The notes: generated from the sequence alone by a model not told the origin. Shown: positions 1-5,554, numbered from the stretch's first letter. The stretch is DNA of 9,805 nucleotides from Alphaproteobacteria bacterium UBA3760 (GCA_002371155.1 DFGC01000012.1:61940-71744), one strand, 5' to 3'. Program-made: numbers and translations.

Positions 1-39
1 ATCACCCACAAAACGCATCCGCGTTTCGCGGGGCCCGAT
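1..39 (+). repeat. Palindromic element type D, copy 1
   Basis: Constant outer boxes ATCACCCAC (1-9) and GCGGGGCCCGAT (28-39) enclose a self-complementary core, AAACGC (11-16), loop ATCC, GCGTTT (21-26). The same boxes occur at 8929-8965 on the other strand around a core of different sequence. The element may be cut by the window edge. Confidence 0.7.
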
Positions 40-40
40 G

Positions 41-125
41 GAGGGGAATATGGCTGCTTTTCCAACCCCCCCCTTGCGGCGGGGTCGGCAAGACAATGTG
101 AAACACTTGTCGAGCCAGGGGCGGG
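41..125 (+). repeat. Palindromic element type B, copy 1
   Basis: A 47-bp constant part (41-87) matches 8973-9019 with three differences and contains the hairpin ACCCC/GGGGT with inner CC/GG. It is followed by a variable stem: GGC (87-89) pairs with GCC (114-116), then a 2x2 internal loop AA/GA, GACAA (92-96) with TTGTC (107-111), one bulged C, TGT with ACA, loop GAA. A constant GGGGCGGGTA box follows at 118-127. Both copies have the same fold, but the stem sequences differ. Confidence 0.7.
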
Positions 126-135
126 TATTCCGCCC
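119..135. repeat. Short perfect hairpin
   Basis: GGGCGG (119-124) pairs with CCGCCC (130-135) around loop GTATT. It joins elements B and C; the string GGTATTCCGC recurs next to element C at the right end of the window. Confidence 0.55.
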
Positions 136-136
136 A

Positions 137-170
137 TTTGGGGAGGGGGACCGTCGTAGACGGTGGAGGG
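137..170 (+). repeat. Palindromic element type C, copy 1
   Basis: GGGGAGGGGGACC (140-152) and GGTGGAGGG (162-170) are constant boxes also found at 9687-9713. The core makes the hairpin ACCGTC-GTA-GACGGT (150-164). In the other copy the core is shorter and different but still self-complementary. Confidence 0.65.
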
Positions 171-173
171 AGT

Positions 174-243
174 GGTCATTCTGAGTAAGGATACCCACGA
201 AACAGATTTCTGTTTCGTGGGTATCCGTCAACGAAGAATCCAG
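174..243 (-). repeat. Palindromic element type A, minus-strand copy with long inner hairpin
   Basis: The centre is a perfect 17-bp stem, GGATACCCACGAAACAG (189-205), loop ATTT, with its exact complement at 210-226. Outside it, ATTCT (178-182) pairs with AGAAT (235-239) across a GA/GA internal loop (183-184 and 233-234), and TGG pairs with CCA at the ends. Read on the minus strand, its ends (CTGGATTCT and CAGAATGACCAC) match those of the type A elements at 284-354 and 521-591. The inner hairpin also carries the CCCAC/GTGGG boxes of type D, as if one palindrome had been placed inside another. Confidence 0.7.
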
Positions 244-254
244 GTAATAAAAAA

Positions 255-270
255 GCCGTCGGCGGTGCCG
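255..270. repeat. Hairpin at the left edge of the 114-bp repeat
   Basis: GTCGGC and GCCGAC pair around loop GGT (258-272, approximate edges). The 114-bp duplication begins in the middle of this hairpin, at its right half, so the second copy has only half of it. Confidence 0.45.
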
Positions 271-378
271 ACACATAAATGGACTGGATCCTGACGGTCG
301 TTTTTACGTTCTTTGCCGATGGCAAAGGTGTAAAAACTCCCTCAGGATGACCACCCGTCGCCCAAGGCTATGGGTGGC
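265..378 (+). repeat. 114-bp direct repeat, copy 1
   Basis: Matches 502-615 at 112 of 114 positions. It contains a nested palindrome at 288-348: ATCCTGA/TCAGGAT, then GTTTTTAC (300-307)/GTAAAAAC (330-337), then TTTGCC (312-317)/GGCAAA (321-326) around a 3-nt loop, 21 paired positions in all. A second hairpin follows at 351-377: CCACCC/GGGTGG enclosing GCC/GGC. One of the two differences between copies lies in the apical loop (A319 versus G556), where pairing is unaffected. No coding role is supported. Confidence 0.9.
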
Positions 379-390
379 AGCCGCAGGCTG
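378..390. repeat. Short hairpin CAGCC-GCA-GGCTG
   Basis: Perfect 5-bp stem with a 3-nt loop, directly after repeat copy 1 and absent after copy 2. Confidence 0.4.
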
Positions 391-451
391 ACGGGGTAAT
401 TTGACACAATCCCATACACACCGGATGCCCGAGCCTTTCACAACTACCTCC

Positions 452-492
452 CCCCGCTGGCGCGGGGTACTCCTTCTTTCATAAAGAAGGAG
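452..492. repeat. Two adjacent perfect hairpins between the 114-bp repeats
   Basis: CCCCGC (452-457) pairs with GCGGGG (462-467) around TGGC. Then CTCCTTCTTT (470-479) pairs with AAAGAAGGAG (483-492) around CAT, a perfect 10-bp stem. There is no T-tract that would make either an ordinary terminator. They lie in the 123-bp spacer between the direct repeats. Confidence 0.55.
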
Positions 493-501
493 AATGTCCA
501 A

Positions 502-615
502 GTGCCGACACATAAATGAACTGGATCCTGACGGTCGTTTTTACGTTCTTTGCCGGTGGCAAAGGTGTAAAAACTCCCTCAGGATGACCACCCGTCGCCC
601 AAGGCTATGGGTGGC
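502..615 (+). repeat. 114-bp direct repeat, copy 2
   Basis: Second copy of 265-378, offset by exactly 237 bp, with no gaps and two substitutions (position 519 A for G, position 556 G for A). The nested palindrome is at 525-585 and the second hairpin at 588-614. It starts abruptly at GTGCCGAC, without the left half of the hairpin that precedes copy 1. Confidence 0.9.
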
Positions 616-630
616 GGGCAAAAAACATGC

Positions 631-659
631 GCGTTTTGTCGCGTCATCGCGCGAAACGC
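631..659. repeat. Interrupted palindrome
   Basis: GCGTTT (631-636) pairs with AAACGC (654-659) and CGCG with CGCG inside, across an internal loop. It lies just beyond the terminator of the outer-membrane protein gene. The outer stem sequence is the same as the core stem of element D copy 1 in inverse arrangement. Confidence 0.4.
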
Positions 660-688
660 AAAAAAAAATGCCCCGGGGGTTCCCGGGG
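660..688 (-). terminator. Rho-independent terminator of the outer-membrane protein gene
   Basis: On the minus strand, CCCCGGG pairs with CCCGGGG around loop AACC (688-671), followed by CA and a run of nine T (668-660). It lies about 30 nt after the stop codon of the 264-aa gene. It is a strong, canonical terminator. Confidence 0.85.
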
Positions 689-720
689 ACTTGGTATCAA
701 AACCCATCTACACAGAGATA

Positions 721-1515
721 TTAGAAATCAACACCGAATTTAGCACCAAAGCCAAAACCGTCTTCGATTTTCCAATTGCCTTCGGCTGCTTCGTGATTGA
801 TATCTTTGGTCAAATAGATGCCAACGAATTTGCTTGGGTCGATGTTAAAGTTCGCACCAAAGCCCAATTCCCAATTACCACGGGTTTCGTTATAGTGATC
901 CATTGATTTGCTGTATTCAGCCGCATAGACCAAATTCCATCTGCGTGTCAAAGCCATTTGTGCATCGATACCGGCACGCAATGTATGCCATGACGCATCA
1001 TCATCATCCCAGTTGAATGATTTTGTATTTTCATAATCCATCAACACATGACCCGCGATTGTAAAGTTATGTGCGACATAACCACCGCGAACACCGGCCG
1101 TCCATGTGTAATTGGTGTGATTTTTATTCAAGAAAGAACCTTTCAAGAATGATTTGTGGTGATCATACAAAACCGGACCAACCGCATATTCTGCAACGGC
1201 ATCCAATTTCCAGAACGCATCATCGATAACACGCAATGTCAAACCCATGCCCATATCATCCCAATTGGCATCATCAAACCAATCTTCTTGCGACAAAGAT
1301 GTTTTGACATTAACCATGAATCTGTCGGTGATACCGAAACCAAATTCTTCGCCCAATGCAACAGCGGTTGCGTTATCAGTAGAAGAATTTACATCAGTAA
1401 TGCTATAAAAATGTCCAGATTTTGGCATATACAACGGATTGTCATCAATCACATTCGCGTTCGCAGCAGAAACCGCAAACACTGCAACCAAAGAAGACAA
1501 CGCTAATTTTTTCAT
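721..1515 (-). CDS. Putative outer-membrane beta-barrel protein, unassigned family
   Basis: The 264-residue product starts with a typical Sec signal peptide: MKK, a hydrophobic stretch to about residue 17, and a likely cut after ANA near residue 21. The mature part is rich in aromatic residues alternating with polar ones, has many Gly, Asp and Asn residues, and ends in a strand that closes with a terminal Phe, the usual C-terminal recognition signal for the BAM complex. This fits an integral beta-barrel, perhaps a porin or barrel of unknown cargo, but I recognise no specific family. The start is set by AAGGAT six bases upstream of ATG. The gene is monocistronic, with its own near-consensus promoter, a 5'-leader starting with two hairpins and a strong terminator, as expected for an abundant envelope protein. 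The barrel call is from sequence character, not from a family match. Confidence 0.75.
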   Translation of the reverse strand: MKKLALSSLVAVFAVSAANANVIDDNPLYMPKSGHFYSITDVNSSTDNATAVALGEEFGFGITDRFMVNVKTSLSQEDWFDDANWDDMGMGLTLRVIDDAFWKLDAVAEYAVGPVLYDHHKSFLKGSFLNKNHTNYTWTAGVRGGYVAHNFTIAGHVLMDYENTKSFNWDDDDASWHTLRAGIDAQMALTRRWNLVYAAEYSKSMDHYNETRGNWELGFGANFNIDPSKFVGIYLTKDINHEAAEGNWKIEDGFGFGAKFGVDF

Positions 1516-1535
1516 AATATATCCTTTTCCTTTTT

Positions 1536-1564
1536 GTTAGTCTAACAACAGGCTTGTTCCTGTT
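1536..1564 (-). promoter_or_regulatory. Double hairpin in the 5' leader of the outer-membrane protein mRNA
   Basis: On the minus strand, AACAGG/CCTGTT (1564-1547, 6-nt loop) is followed directly by GTTAG-A-CTAAC (1546-1536). The predicted transcription start is at about 1564, so the mRNA would begin almost exactly at the base of the first stem. A 5'-terminal stem is known to protect ompA-type messages from decay; that role is inferred here. Confidence 0.5.
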
Positions 1565-1570
1565 ATTCCT

Positions 1571-1600
1571 ATTCTATCATGTTTATGTTCCTATTGTCAA
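1571..1600 (-). promoter_or_regulatory. Sigma-70 type promoter of the outer-membrane protein gene
   Basis: TTGACA (1600-1595) and TAGAAT (1576-1571) are separated by 18 bases, reading on the minus strand. The leader to the ATG is about 50 nt. Confidence 0.7.
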
Positions 1601-1612
1601 AAAAAAGTTTAT

Positions 1613-1735
1613 TTGTTTTTAGCCTTTTTTTGTGATATAATCCCCGCGACACAGTGGCGGACATATAAAGAAACATTGTTATTCCCCAGAATTCCAATAC
1701 TTTCATTAAAAATTTTAATAATTTTATTTTTTATC
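1613..1735 (+). ncRNA. Possible small transcript between the barrel gene and mltG
   Basis: TTGTTT (1613-1618), a 17-base spacer and TATAAT (1636-1641) form a reasonable plus-strand promoter with no plus-strand gene downstream. A transcript from about 1648 would end near an AT-only hairpin, ATTAAAA/TTTTAAT (about 1705-1719), followed by a T-rich stretch. No reading frame with an RBS is seen. AT-rich sequence makes chance matches likely, so this is only a candidate; the strand and boundaries are guesses from these signals. Confidence 0.2.
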
Positions 1736-1759
1736 AAAAAAAATCACTGACGAAAAAAT

Positions 1760-2767
1760 TTATTTTTTTGCATTTTTTATTTCGCGCCAATCGGCATGAT
1801 TTTTCAAATGTTCTTCATATGTGTTGGAAAAATTATGTCCACCTTTGCCATCGGCAACAAAGAACATATAATTTGTATCCGCCGGATTTAACACCGCCCG
1901 TATCGCCGCCGAACCAACATTTGCAATCGGCGATGGCGGCAACCCCGCATTTCGATAAGTGTTATACGGACTGTCAATTTTCAAGTGTCCCGTCAATAAC
2001 GGTTCACCCTGCATATCACCCAGTCCATCTGTCAACGCATAAACAACCGTCGGGTCGGCCTGCAACCGCATACCAGACTTTAATCGATTCAAATAAACAC
2101 TGGCAACGACTGGCATTTCCGATGCACGCGGCGTTTCCTTTTGCACAATAGACGCCAACACAACAACATCATTCCAATCAGTCAACGGTTTTGGAATTTT
2201 CCGCCCAGACATTTTTTCTTTGACCGATTCCATTTTGCGACGCGCCAAATCCAACACCGCCAATCGCGGTGTCCCACGCGCCACACGATATGTATCGGGA
2301 AACACATCACCATCGGCAACATCACACACCGCCGCAACCATACCCGGCATACAATCCACATCGCCCGACAAAGACGAATCATCCGCCAACAATATTTTTA
2401 TTTGTTTTATAGTCAAACCTTCGGGAATCAAAACCTTGGTTGTGGCAACATCACCACGCACCATCATCTTGGCGATTCGCCATGCCGACGCACCACGCGG
2501 AATTTCATATTGTCCGACCTGAATCCGACCCCCCATTCCACGCACCGCCAATTTGAACGAAGACGCCGAATCGACCAATTCATTTTTCTTTAACACATTT
2601 GCGACATCGGTCACCGTCGCACCCGGCGCAACCGTCACCAACACAGATTTTCGCGTTGCATACCCAAACAAAGTAAACGCAACAACCGCGACAAAACAAA
2701 CAACAAACACCGCAATCGTGTGTCTTTTCAACATATGCCGAAATATAGTTTTGAAATGCTTTGCCAT
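1760..2767 (-). CDS. mltG: Endolytic murein transglycosylase MltG
   Basis: Inner-membrane lytic transglycosylase of the YceG/MltG family, which cuts nascent glycan strands in the periplasm and is thought to end their elongation. The 335-residue product has a short basic N-terminus, one membrane anchor (about residues 16-35), a LysM-like region and the catalytic domain. The family signature is intact: ASIVQKET near residues 205-212, with Glu 211 the presumed catalytic acid, then YLNRL, RLQADPTVVYAL, YNTYRNAGLPPSPIANVG and FFVADGKGGHNFSNTYEEH. The usual first Glu of the EKE motif is Gln here. I choose ATG at 2767 (MAKHFK) because an in-frame ATG at 2815 would place the promoter inside the coding sequence. 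No clear RBS precedes 2767, and a further ATG at 2734 is also possible. In many alphaproteobacteria mltG follows fabF directly; here about 1.1 kb separates them. Confidence 0.93.
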   Translation of the reverse strand: MAKHFKTIFRHMLKRHTIAVFVVCFVAVVAFTLFGYATRKSVLVTVAPGATVTDVANVLKKNELVDSASSFKLAVRGMGGRIQVGQYEIPRGASAWRIAKMMVRGDVATTKVLIPEGLTIKQIKILLADDSSLSGDVDCMPGMVAAVCDVADGDVFPDTYRVARGTPRLAVLDLARRKMESVKEKMSGRKIPKPLTDWNDVVVLASIVQKETPRASEMPVVASVYLNRLKSGMRLQADPTVVYALTDGLGDMQGEPLLTGHLKIDSPYNTYRNAGLPPSPIANVGSAAIRAVLNPADTNYMFFVADGKGGHNFSNTYEEHLKNHADWREIKNAKK

Positions 2768-2776
2768 AATACGCGA

Positions 2777-2803
2777 ATTATACAAAAATAAATCAAAAGT
2801 CAA
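2777..2803 (-). promoter_or_regulatory. Probable mltG promoter
   Basis: TTGACT (2803-2798) and TATAAT (2782-2777) with a short 15-base spacer on the minus strand. The start of transcription would fall within a few bases of the ATG at 2767, which suggests a leaderless or nearly leaderless message. The 18-nt block CAAAAATAAATCAAAAGT (2783-2800, plus strand) recurs exactly at 3254-3271 before the Nudix gene. Confidence 0.5.
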
Positions 2804-2805
2804 AA

Positions 2806-3222
2806 CTATAAACAATAATTTTTTTGCTTTAATAAATTTGCCGCTGATAAAAACAGGTTTTCCGGCAAAAACTTCACATCAAACCATTGCCACATTGAAC
2901 ACTTGGTTGGTTCCATAACCTTGGGCATTGGTAAAAATGTTGTACGCGAAAAACAATGAATCGTTATATAATGTTTATCTGGGAAAATATCATTTGTTAA
3001 ACCAATTACTTTGAAATCATCTGGTATCAAAATCAGACCTGTTTCTTCCATCAATTCACGTGCCGCACAACACTCGGGACTTTCGCCATATTCCAAATGT
3101 CCACCCGGCGGTGCCCATGTACCCACACCATGTTTTGATAAACGATGTCCAAACAAAAACTGTCCCCCAGGATTTTGAATCCAGCACCCAACCCCAACAC
3201 GAACAATTTTATTTTCAGACAT
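2806..3222 (-). CDS. Nudix hydrolase, NUDT15/MTH2-like
   Basis: The 138-residue protein is a single Nudix domain that cleaves nucleoside diphosphates linked to another group. The Nudix box is complete at residues 41-63: Gly 41, Glu 47, then Arg 55-Glu 56-Leu 57, Glu 59-Glu 60 and Gly 62, giving the metal-binding glutamates. The preceding GTWAPPGGHLEYGES resembles the NUDT15/MTH2 group, which acts on modified or canonical (d)NTPs; the real substrate cannot be told from sequence. Later segments (ITIHCF, WQWFD) fit the family. The message seems to have its own promoter. The RBS is weak (GGTG about 11 nt before ATG). The gene ends about 40 nt before the mltG start. Confidence 0.92.
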   Translation of the reverse strand: MSENKIVRVGVGCWIQNPGGQFLFGHRLSKHGVGTWAPPGGHLEYGESPECCAARELMEETGLILIPDDFKVIGLTNDIFPDKHYITIHCFSRTTFLPMPKVMEPTKCSMWQWFDVKFLPENLFLSAANLLKQKNYCL

Positions 3223-3246
3223 ATTTATTTACACCAATTTTACATC

Positions 3247-3274
3247 AACATAACAAAAATAAATCAAAAGTAAA
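3247..3274 (-). promoter_or_regulatory. Probable promoter of the Nudix gene
   Basis: TTTACT (3274-3269) and TATGTT (3252-3247) with a 16-base spacer on the minus strand. The spacer lies in the 18-nt block shared with the mltG promoter. It is divergent from the promoter at 3304-3331. Confidence 0.45.
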
Positions 3275-3303
3275 GGTGATAAAAATAAAAAACGAACCCT
3301 ATA

Positions 3304-3331
3304 TTGACAAAACCCAAAATCGTATTATAAT
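3304..3331 (+). promoter_or_regulatory. Consensus sigma-70 promoter of the 57-codon gene
   Basis: Perfect TTGACA (3304-3309) and perfect TATAAT (3326-3331) with a 16-base spacer. The predicted start is about 3338, giving a leader of about 27 nt. This is the best match to the consensus in the window. Confidence 0.85.
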
Positions 3332-3364
3332 ATCGTCGCAATAAAAAATAAAAAGGATAAAATT

Positions 3365-3538
3365 ATGACTCTTGATTACGCATTAAATACGGTAACAAAA
3401 CAAACAATTAAAACAGGTTTACGCCTTGACCCGTTACAAAAAATTACAGCGGCCCACATGTTACAAAAAGGTGAAAAAACACGCGTTTCCATAACAATAC
3501 ACGGCCTTAATCGTAAAACAAATCAATACCAATATTAA
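3365..3538 (+). CDS. Small basic protein, 57 aa, faintly IF3-C-like, function unknown
   Basis: This is the only well supported plus-strand gene. AAGGAT lies six bases before ATG, a consensus promoter lies upstream, and a hairpin terminator begins 14 nt after TAA, so it is a complete unit. The product starts MTLDYALNTVTKQTIKTG and ends HGLNRKTNQYQY. Residues about 14-50 resemble by eye the beta1-alpha1-beta2 part of the initiation factor IF3 C-terminal domain: an IK strand, a helix ending in ML-x-KGEK (family FL-x-EGDK), then an alternating strand RVSITIHG (family KITLRFRG). The second half of that domain is missing. No signal peptide or membrane segment is seen. I do not recognise an established family. 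Its job could be ribosome binding or nothing of that sort; the existence of the gene is much surer than its function. Confidence 0.75.
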   Translation: MTLDYALNTVTKQTIKTGLRLDPLQKITAAHMLQKGEKTRVSITIHGLNRKTNQYQY

Positions 3539-3551
3539 ATCAAAAAAAACG

Positions 3552-3579
3552 AAACCGGCGGCATGCCGGTTTGATTTTT
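3552..3579 (+). terminator. Terminator of the 57-codon gene, possibly bidirectional
   Basis: AAACCGGC (3552-3559), loop GGCAT, GCCGGTTT (3565-3572), then GA and five T. On the minus strand the same hairpin is followed by C, G and eight T, so it could stop transcription from both sides. Confidence 0.8.
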
Positions 3580-3597
3580 GGTCGGAGTAACAGGATT
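3579..3597 (-). repeat. 19-bp copy of the 3' end of tRNA-Pro (possible att remnant)
   Basis: TGGTCGGAGTAACAGGATT is identical to 3765-3783, which is the CCA end, acceptor strand and start of the T-arm of tRNA-Pro. Beyond it the sequence diverges and no tRNA body follows, so it is not a second tRNA. Duplicated tRNA 3' ends are typical leftovers of integrase-mediated insertion. Confidence 0.7.
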
Positions 3598-3704
3598 ACT
3601 TCGCTATCGCTCCGTCACCTTGCAAAATTTTGCTAACGCAAAACCGGTATACTCACGTCTACCTTTTTGCTACGGTTCGACCTACTTTTTCGTAGGTTCG
3701 AATC
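3598..3704. repeat. Decayed palindromic segment next to tRNA-Pro
   Basis: The segment holds a TC-GC-TATC-GC-TC core (3601-3612; GA/GA type on the minus strand), the 12-bp palindrome GCAAAATTTTGC (3622-3633) overlapping the hairpin TTTTGC-TAAC-GCAAAA (3628-3643), and the hairpin ACCTAC/GTAGGT (3680-3697). CGTAGGTTCGAATC (3691-3704) is an inverted copy of part of the tRNA-Pro T-arm (3780-3793). No gene is seen. Confidence 0.5.
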
Positions 3705-3722
3705 ATGGACACACAATCAAAT

Positions 3723-3753
3723 AAAAAAACACCCCGACCATTTTGGCCGGGGT
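3723..3753 (-). terminator. Terminator downstream of tRNA-Pro
   Basis: On the minus strand, ACCCCGGCCA (3753-3744) pairs with TGGTCGGGGT (3740-3731) around AAA, with one G-T pair, followed by G and seven T (3729-3723). It starts 12 nt after the CCA end. It probably ends the tRNA transcript and any readthrough from fabF. Confidence 0.85.
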
Positions 3754-3764
3754 ATTTTTTTATC

Positions 3765-3841
<77 letters not shown>

Positions 3842-3852
3842 TTGTGATGCAT

Positions 3853-3880
3853 ATCTTACACCACAAAAACAAAATTTCAA
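3853..3880 (-). promoter_or_regulatory. Probable tRNA-Pro promoter
   Basis: TTGAAA (3880-3875), 16-base spacer, TAAGAT (3858-3853) on the minus strand, directly after the fabF stop codon. The start would be about 5 nt before the mature tRNA end. Confidence 0.5.
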
Positions 3881-3884
3881 ATAT

Positions 3885-5135
3885 TTATTTTACACGTCTG
3901 AAAACAACCGTTGCGTTTGTTCCGCCGAATCCAAACGAATTACTTAACGCAACATCAACCTTGCGTTTTTGCGCAACATTCGGCACCAGATTGAAATCAC
4001 CAACCTGCTCTATCGGGTTTTCTAGATTGATTGTCGGTGGCACAATATTATCGCGTATTGCCAAAACACTGAATATCGCCTCTATTGCACCGGCGGCACC
4101 CAACAAATGCCCCGTCATAGATTTGGTTGACGACATACACGCATGCCCATCACCAAATAATTCGCGCACCGCCATCAATTCCCCAACATCCCCCAGTCCC
4201 GTCGATGTTCCATGCGCATTTATATAATCAACATCCGCCGGTTTTAACCCCGCATCGTCCAGCGCAATCTTCATCGCGCGCAGACCGCCCTCGCCATTTG
4301 GGGCCGGCGCAGTAATATGATGCGCATCCGCCGTCATACCAAAACCTGCAACCTCGGCATAGATTTTTGCGCCACGTTTGACGGCATGTTCATATTCTTC
4401 CAACACCAAAACACCTGCGCCCTCACCCAGGACAAACCCGTCCCGGTCTGTGTCCCATGGACGCGACGCATGCGTTGGGTCATCATTACGGGTGGATAAA
4501 GCCTTCATCGCCGAAAATCCGCCCAATCCTAATTTAGTCACCGCGGCCTCGGTTCCACCCGCCAACATCAAATCGGCATATCCATGACGGATATAATCCG
4601 CCGCCTGGGCAATTGAATGTGAACCCGTTGCACATGCCGTCGAAAACGAAACATTTGGTCCACGCAATCCATATTTAATCGACGCATACCCCGCCGCCAT
4701 ATTTATAATAGATTTAATAATAAAAAACGGACTAACAAATTTCGGCCCAGACTTTTCCAAATCAACCGATGTATCATAAATAGTCTGCACACCACCCATA
4801 CCACTGCCGATGGAAACACCGAAACGGTCTTTATCGCCATCATATTCAATCAAATTTGCATCGCGCATAGCCTGGTCTACGGCACACAATGCATAAATAA
4901 CATCGCGTCCCATTTTACGCTGTTCACGTGCATCAACAACCGCATCTGGATTAAATTCACCAACATTTTCACCGCGCACCGGCACCGCCGCAATCTGCGA
5001 CGCAAATTCCGATGCATCAAACAAATCAATTTTTTTCACACCCGACACACCGCGTAAAATATTTTTCCACGCATATTCAACACCGGTGCCAACCGGACAA
5101 ACAATTCCCATACCGGTAATAACAACTCTTTTCAT
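3885..5135 (-). CDS. fabF: Beta-ketoacyl-ACP synthase II
   Basis: KAS II condenses malonyl-ACP with a growing acyl-ACP in the type II fatty-acid pathway in the cytoplasm. The protein has 416 residues, the normal length, and a complete thiolase fold. The catalytic triad is visible: Cys 168 in STACATGSH, His 308 in NAHGTSTGLGD and His 343 in TGHLLGAAGA, with Lys 338 in SSTKSMTGH. The glycine-rich C-terminal NSFGFGGTNA is intact. The start is set by AAAGGAT 7 nt before ATG. The gene follows its partner acpP on the same strand after 121 nt, but a terminator hairpin lies between them, so fabF depends on readthrough or a weak promoter of its own. tRNA-Pro follows. Confidence 0.98.
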   Translation of the reverse strand: MKRVVITGMGIVCPVGTGVEYAWKNILRGVSGVKKIDLFDASEFASQIAAVPVRGENVGEFNPDAVVDAREQRKMGRDVIYALCAVDQAMRDANLIEYDGDKDRFGVSIGSGMGGVQTIYDTSVDLEKSGPKFVSPFFIIKSIINMAAGYASIKYGLRGPNVSFSTACATGSHSIAQAADYIRHGYADLMLAGGTEAAVTKLGLGGFSAMKALSTRNDDPTHASRPWDTDRDGFVLGEGAGVLVLEEYEHAVKRGAKIYAEVAGFGMTADAHHITAPAPNGEGGLRAMKIALDDAGLKPADVDYINAHGTSTGLGDVGELMAVRELFGDGHACMSSTKSMTGHLLGAAGAIEAIFSVLAIRDNIVPPTINLENPIEQVGDFNLVPNVAQKRKVDVALSNSFGFGGTNATVVFRRVK

Positions 5136-5157
5136 AAAATATATCCTTTTTTTATTT

Positions 5158-5186
5158 TATATCGGGCATATCATACAATATTTCAA
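5158..5186 (-). promoter_or_regulatory. Weak candidate promoter for fabF
   Basis: TTGAAA (5186-5181), 17-base spacer, GATATA (5163-5158) on the minus strand. The -10 match is poor. It is proposed only because a terminator stands between acpP and fabF. Confidence 0.25.
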
Positions 5187-5200
5187 CAAAAAATACATTA

Positions 5201-5226
5201 AAAAAATCCGTTGCACATGCAACGGA
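5201..5226 (-). terminator. Terminator or attenuator between acpP and fabF
   Basis: TCCGTTGC and GCAACGGA form a perfect 8-bp stem with loop ATGT, followed by six T on the minus strand (5206-5201). It lies about 30 nt after the acpP stop. Partial termination here would give more acpP than fabF message, as ACP is needed in large excess. Confidence 0.85.
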
Positions 5227-5256
5227 CAATTTTATCTAATCACAAATCGATTCAGA

Positions 5257-5490
5257 TTATTTTCTGTGTGCGTCAATATATTTAACCGCATCACCAACCT
5301 TTTCCAATTTTGCCGCATCTTCATCAGGAATTGTGATATTAAATTCTTTTTCAACCTCCATCACGAATTCGACGACATCCAAAGAATCCGCGCCCAAATC
5401 GTTCACGAAAGTTTTATCTTCGGTAATATCTTCGGGTTTAACACCCAATTTATCAACAATAATTTTTTTAACTTGTTCAAAAGTTGACAT
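5257..5490 (-). CDS. acpP: Acyl carrier protein
   Basis: The 77-residue acidic protein carries growing acyl chains on a 4'-phosphopantetheine arm. The attachment serine is Ser 36 in the invariant LGADSLDVVEFVMEVE motif. Length and helix pattern match AcpP throughout. ATG at 5490 is the start, since AAGGAT lies six bases upstream; an in-frame extension to 5553 (MLNQRPFF) would remove this RBS, overlap the -10 box and add residues no ACP has. The gene has a strong promoter and a terminator, with fabF next downstream. Confidence 0.98.
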   Translation of the reverse strand: MSTFEQVKKIIVDKLGVKPEDITEDKTFVNDLGADSLDVVEFVMEVEKEFNITIPDEDAAKLEKVGDAVKYIDAHRK

Positions 5491-5554
5491 TTTCAATCCT
5501 TTATTTTTGTTAACTTGTTCGCCCCACAAAAAAAACGGGCGCTGATTGAGCATA

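Larger units (their letters stand above)
1..720. other. Gene-free, repeat-dense intergenic region
   Basis: No credible protein gene or RNA gene is seen in these 720 bases. Open frames here run through the repeats, change identity between repeat copies and lack a convincing ribosome binding site. The region is clearly more GC-rich than the flanking genes and consists largely of hairpins placed end to end, listed separately below. The leftmost element begins at the window edge, so the nest may extend further left. The last part holds the terminator of the outer-membrane protein gene. Confidence 0.8.

Noticed and set aside
265..615. The two near-identical 114-bp copies as a CRISPR array
   Set aside because: Only two copies, far longer than CRISPR repeats, with a single 123-bp interval full of hairpins and no cas gene.
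304..724. Open reading frames in the repeat nest on both strands
   Set aside because: They run through duplicated palindromes, have no convincing RBS, and encode Arg/Pro-rich translations typical of non-coding GC-rich repeats.
2768..2815. N-terminal extension of MltG to ATG 2815
   Set aside because: It would cover the TTGACT/TATAAT promoter, overlap the Nudix stop, and add 16 residues before a normal MltG start.
3579..3704. A second, degenerate tRNA gene
   Set aside because: Only 19 bp of the acceptor and T-arm edge and an inverted 14-nt T-arm piece match; no D-arm or anticodon stem can be drawn.
5491..5553. N-terminal extension of ACP starting MLNQRPFF
   Set aside because: It overlaps the -10 box, ignores the AAGGAT six bases before ATG 5490, and no ACP has such an extension.
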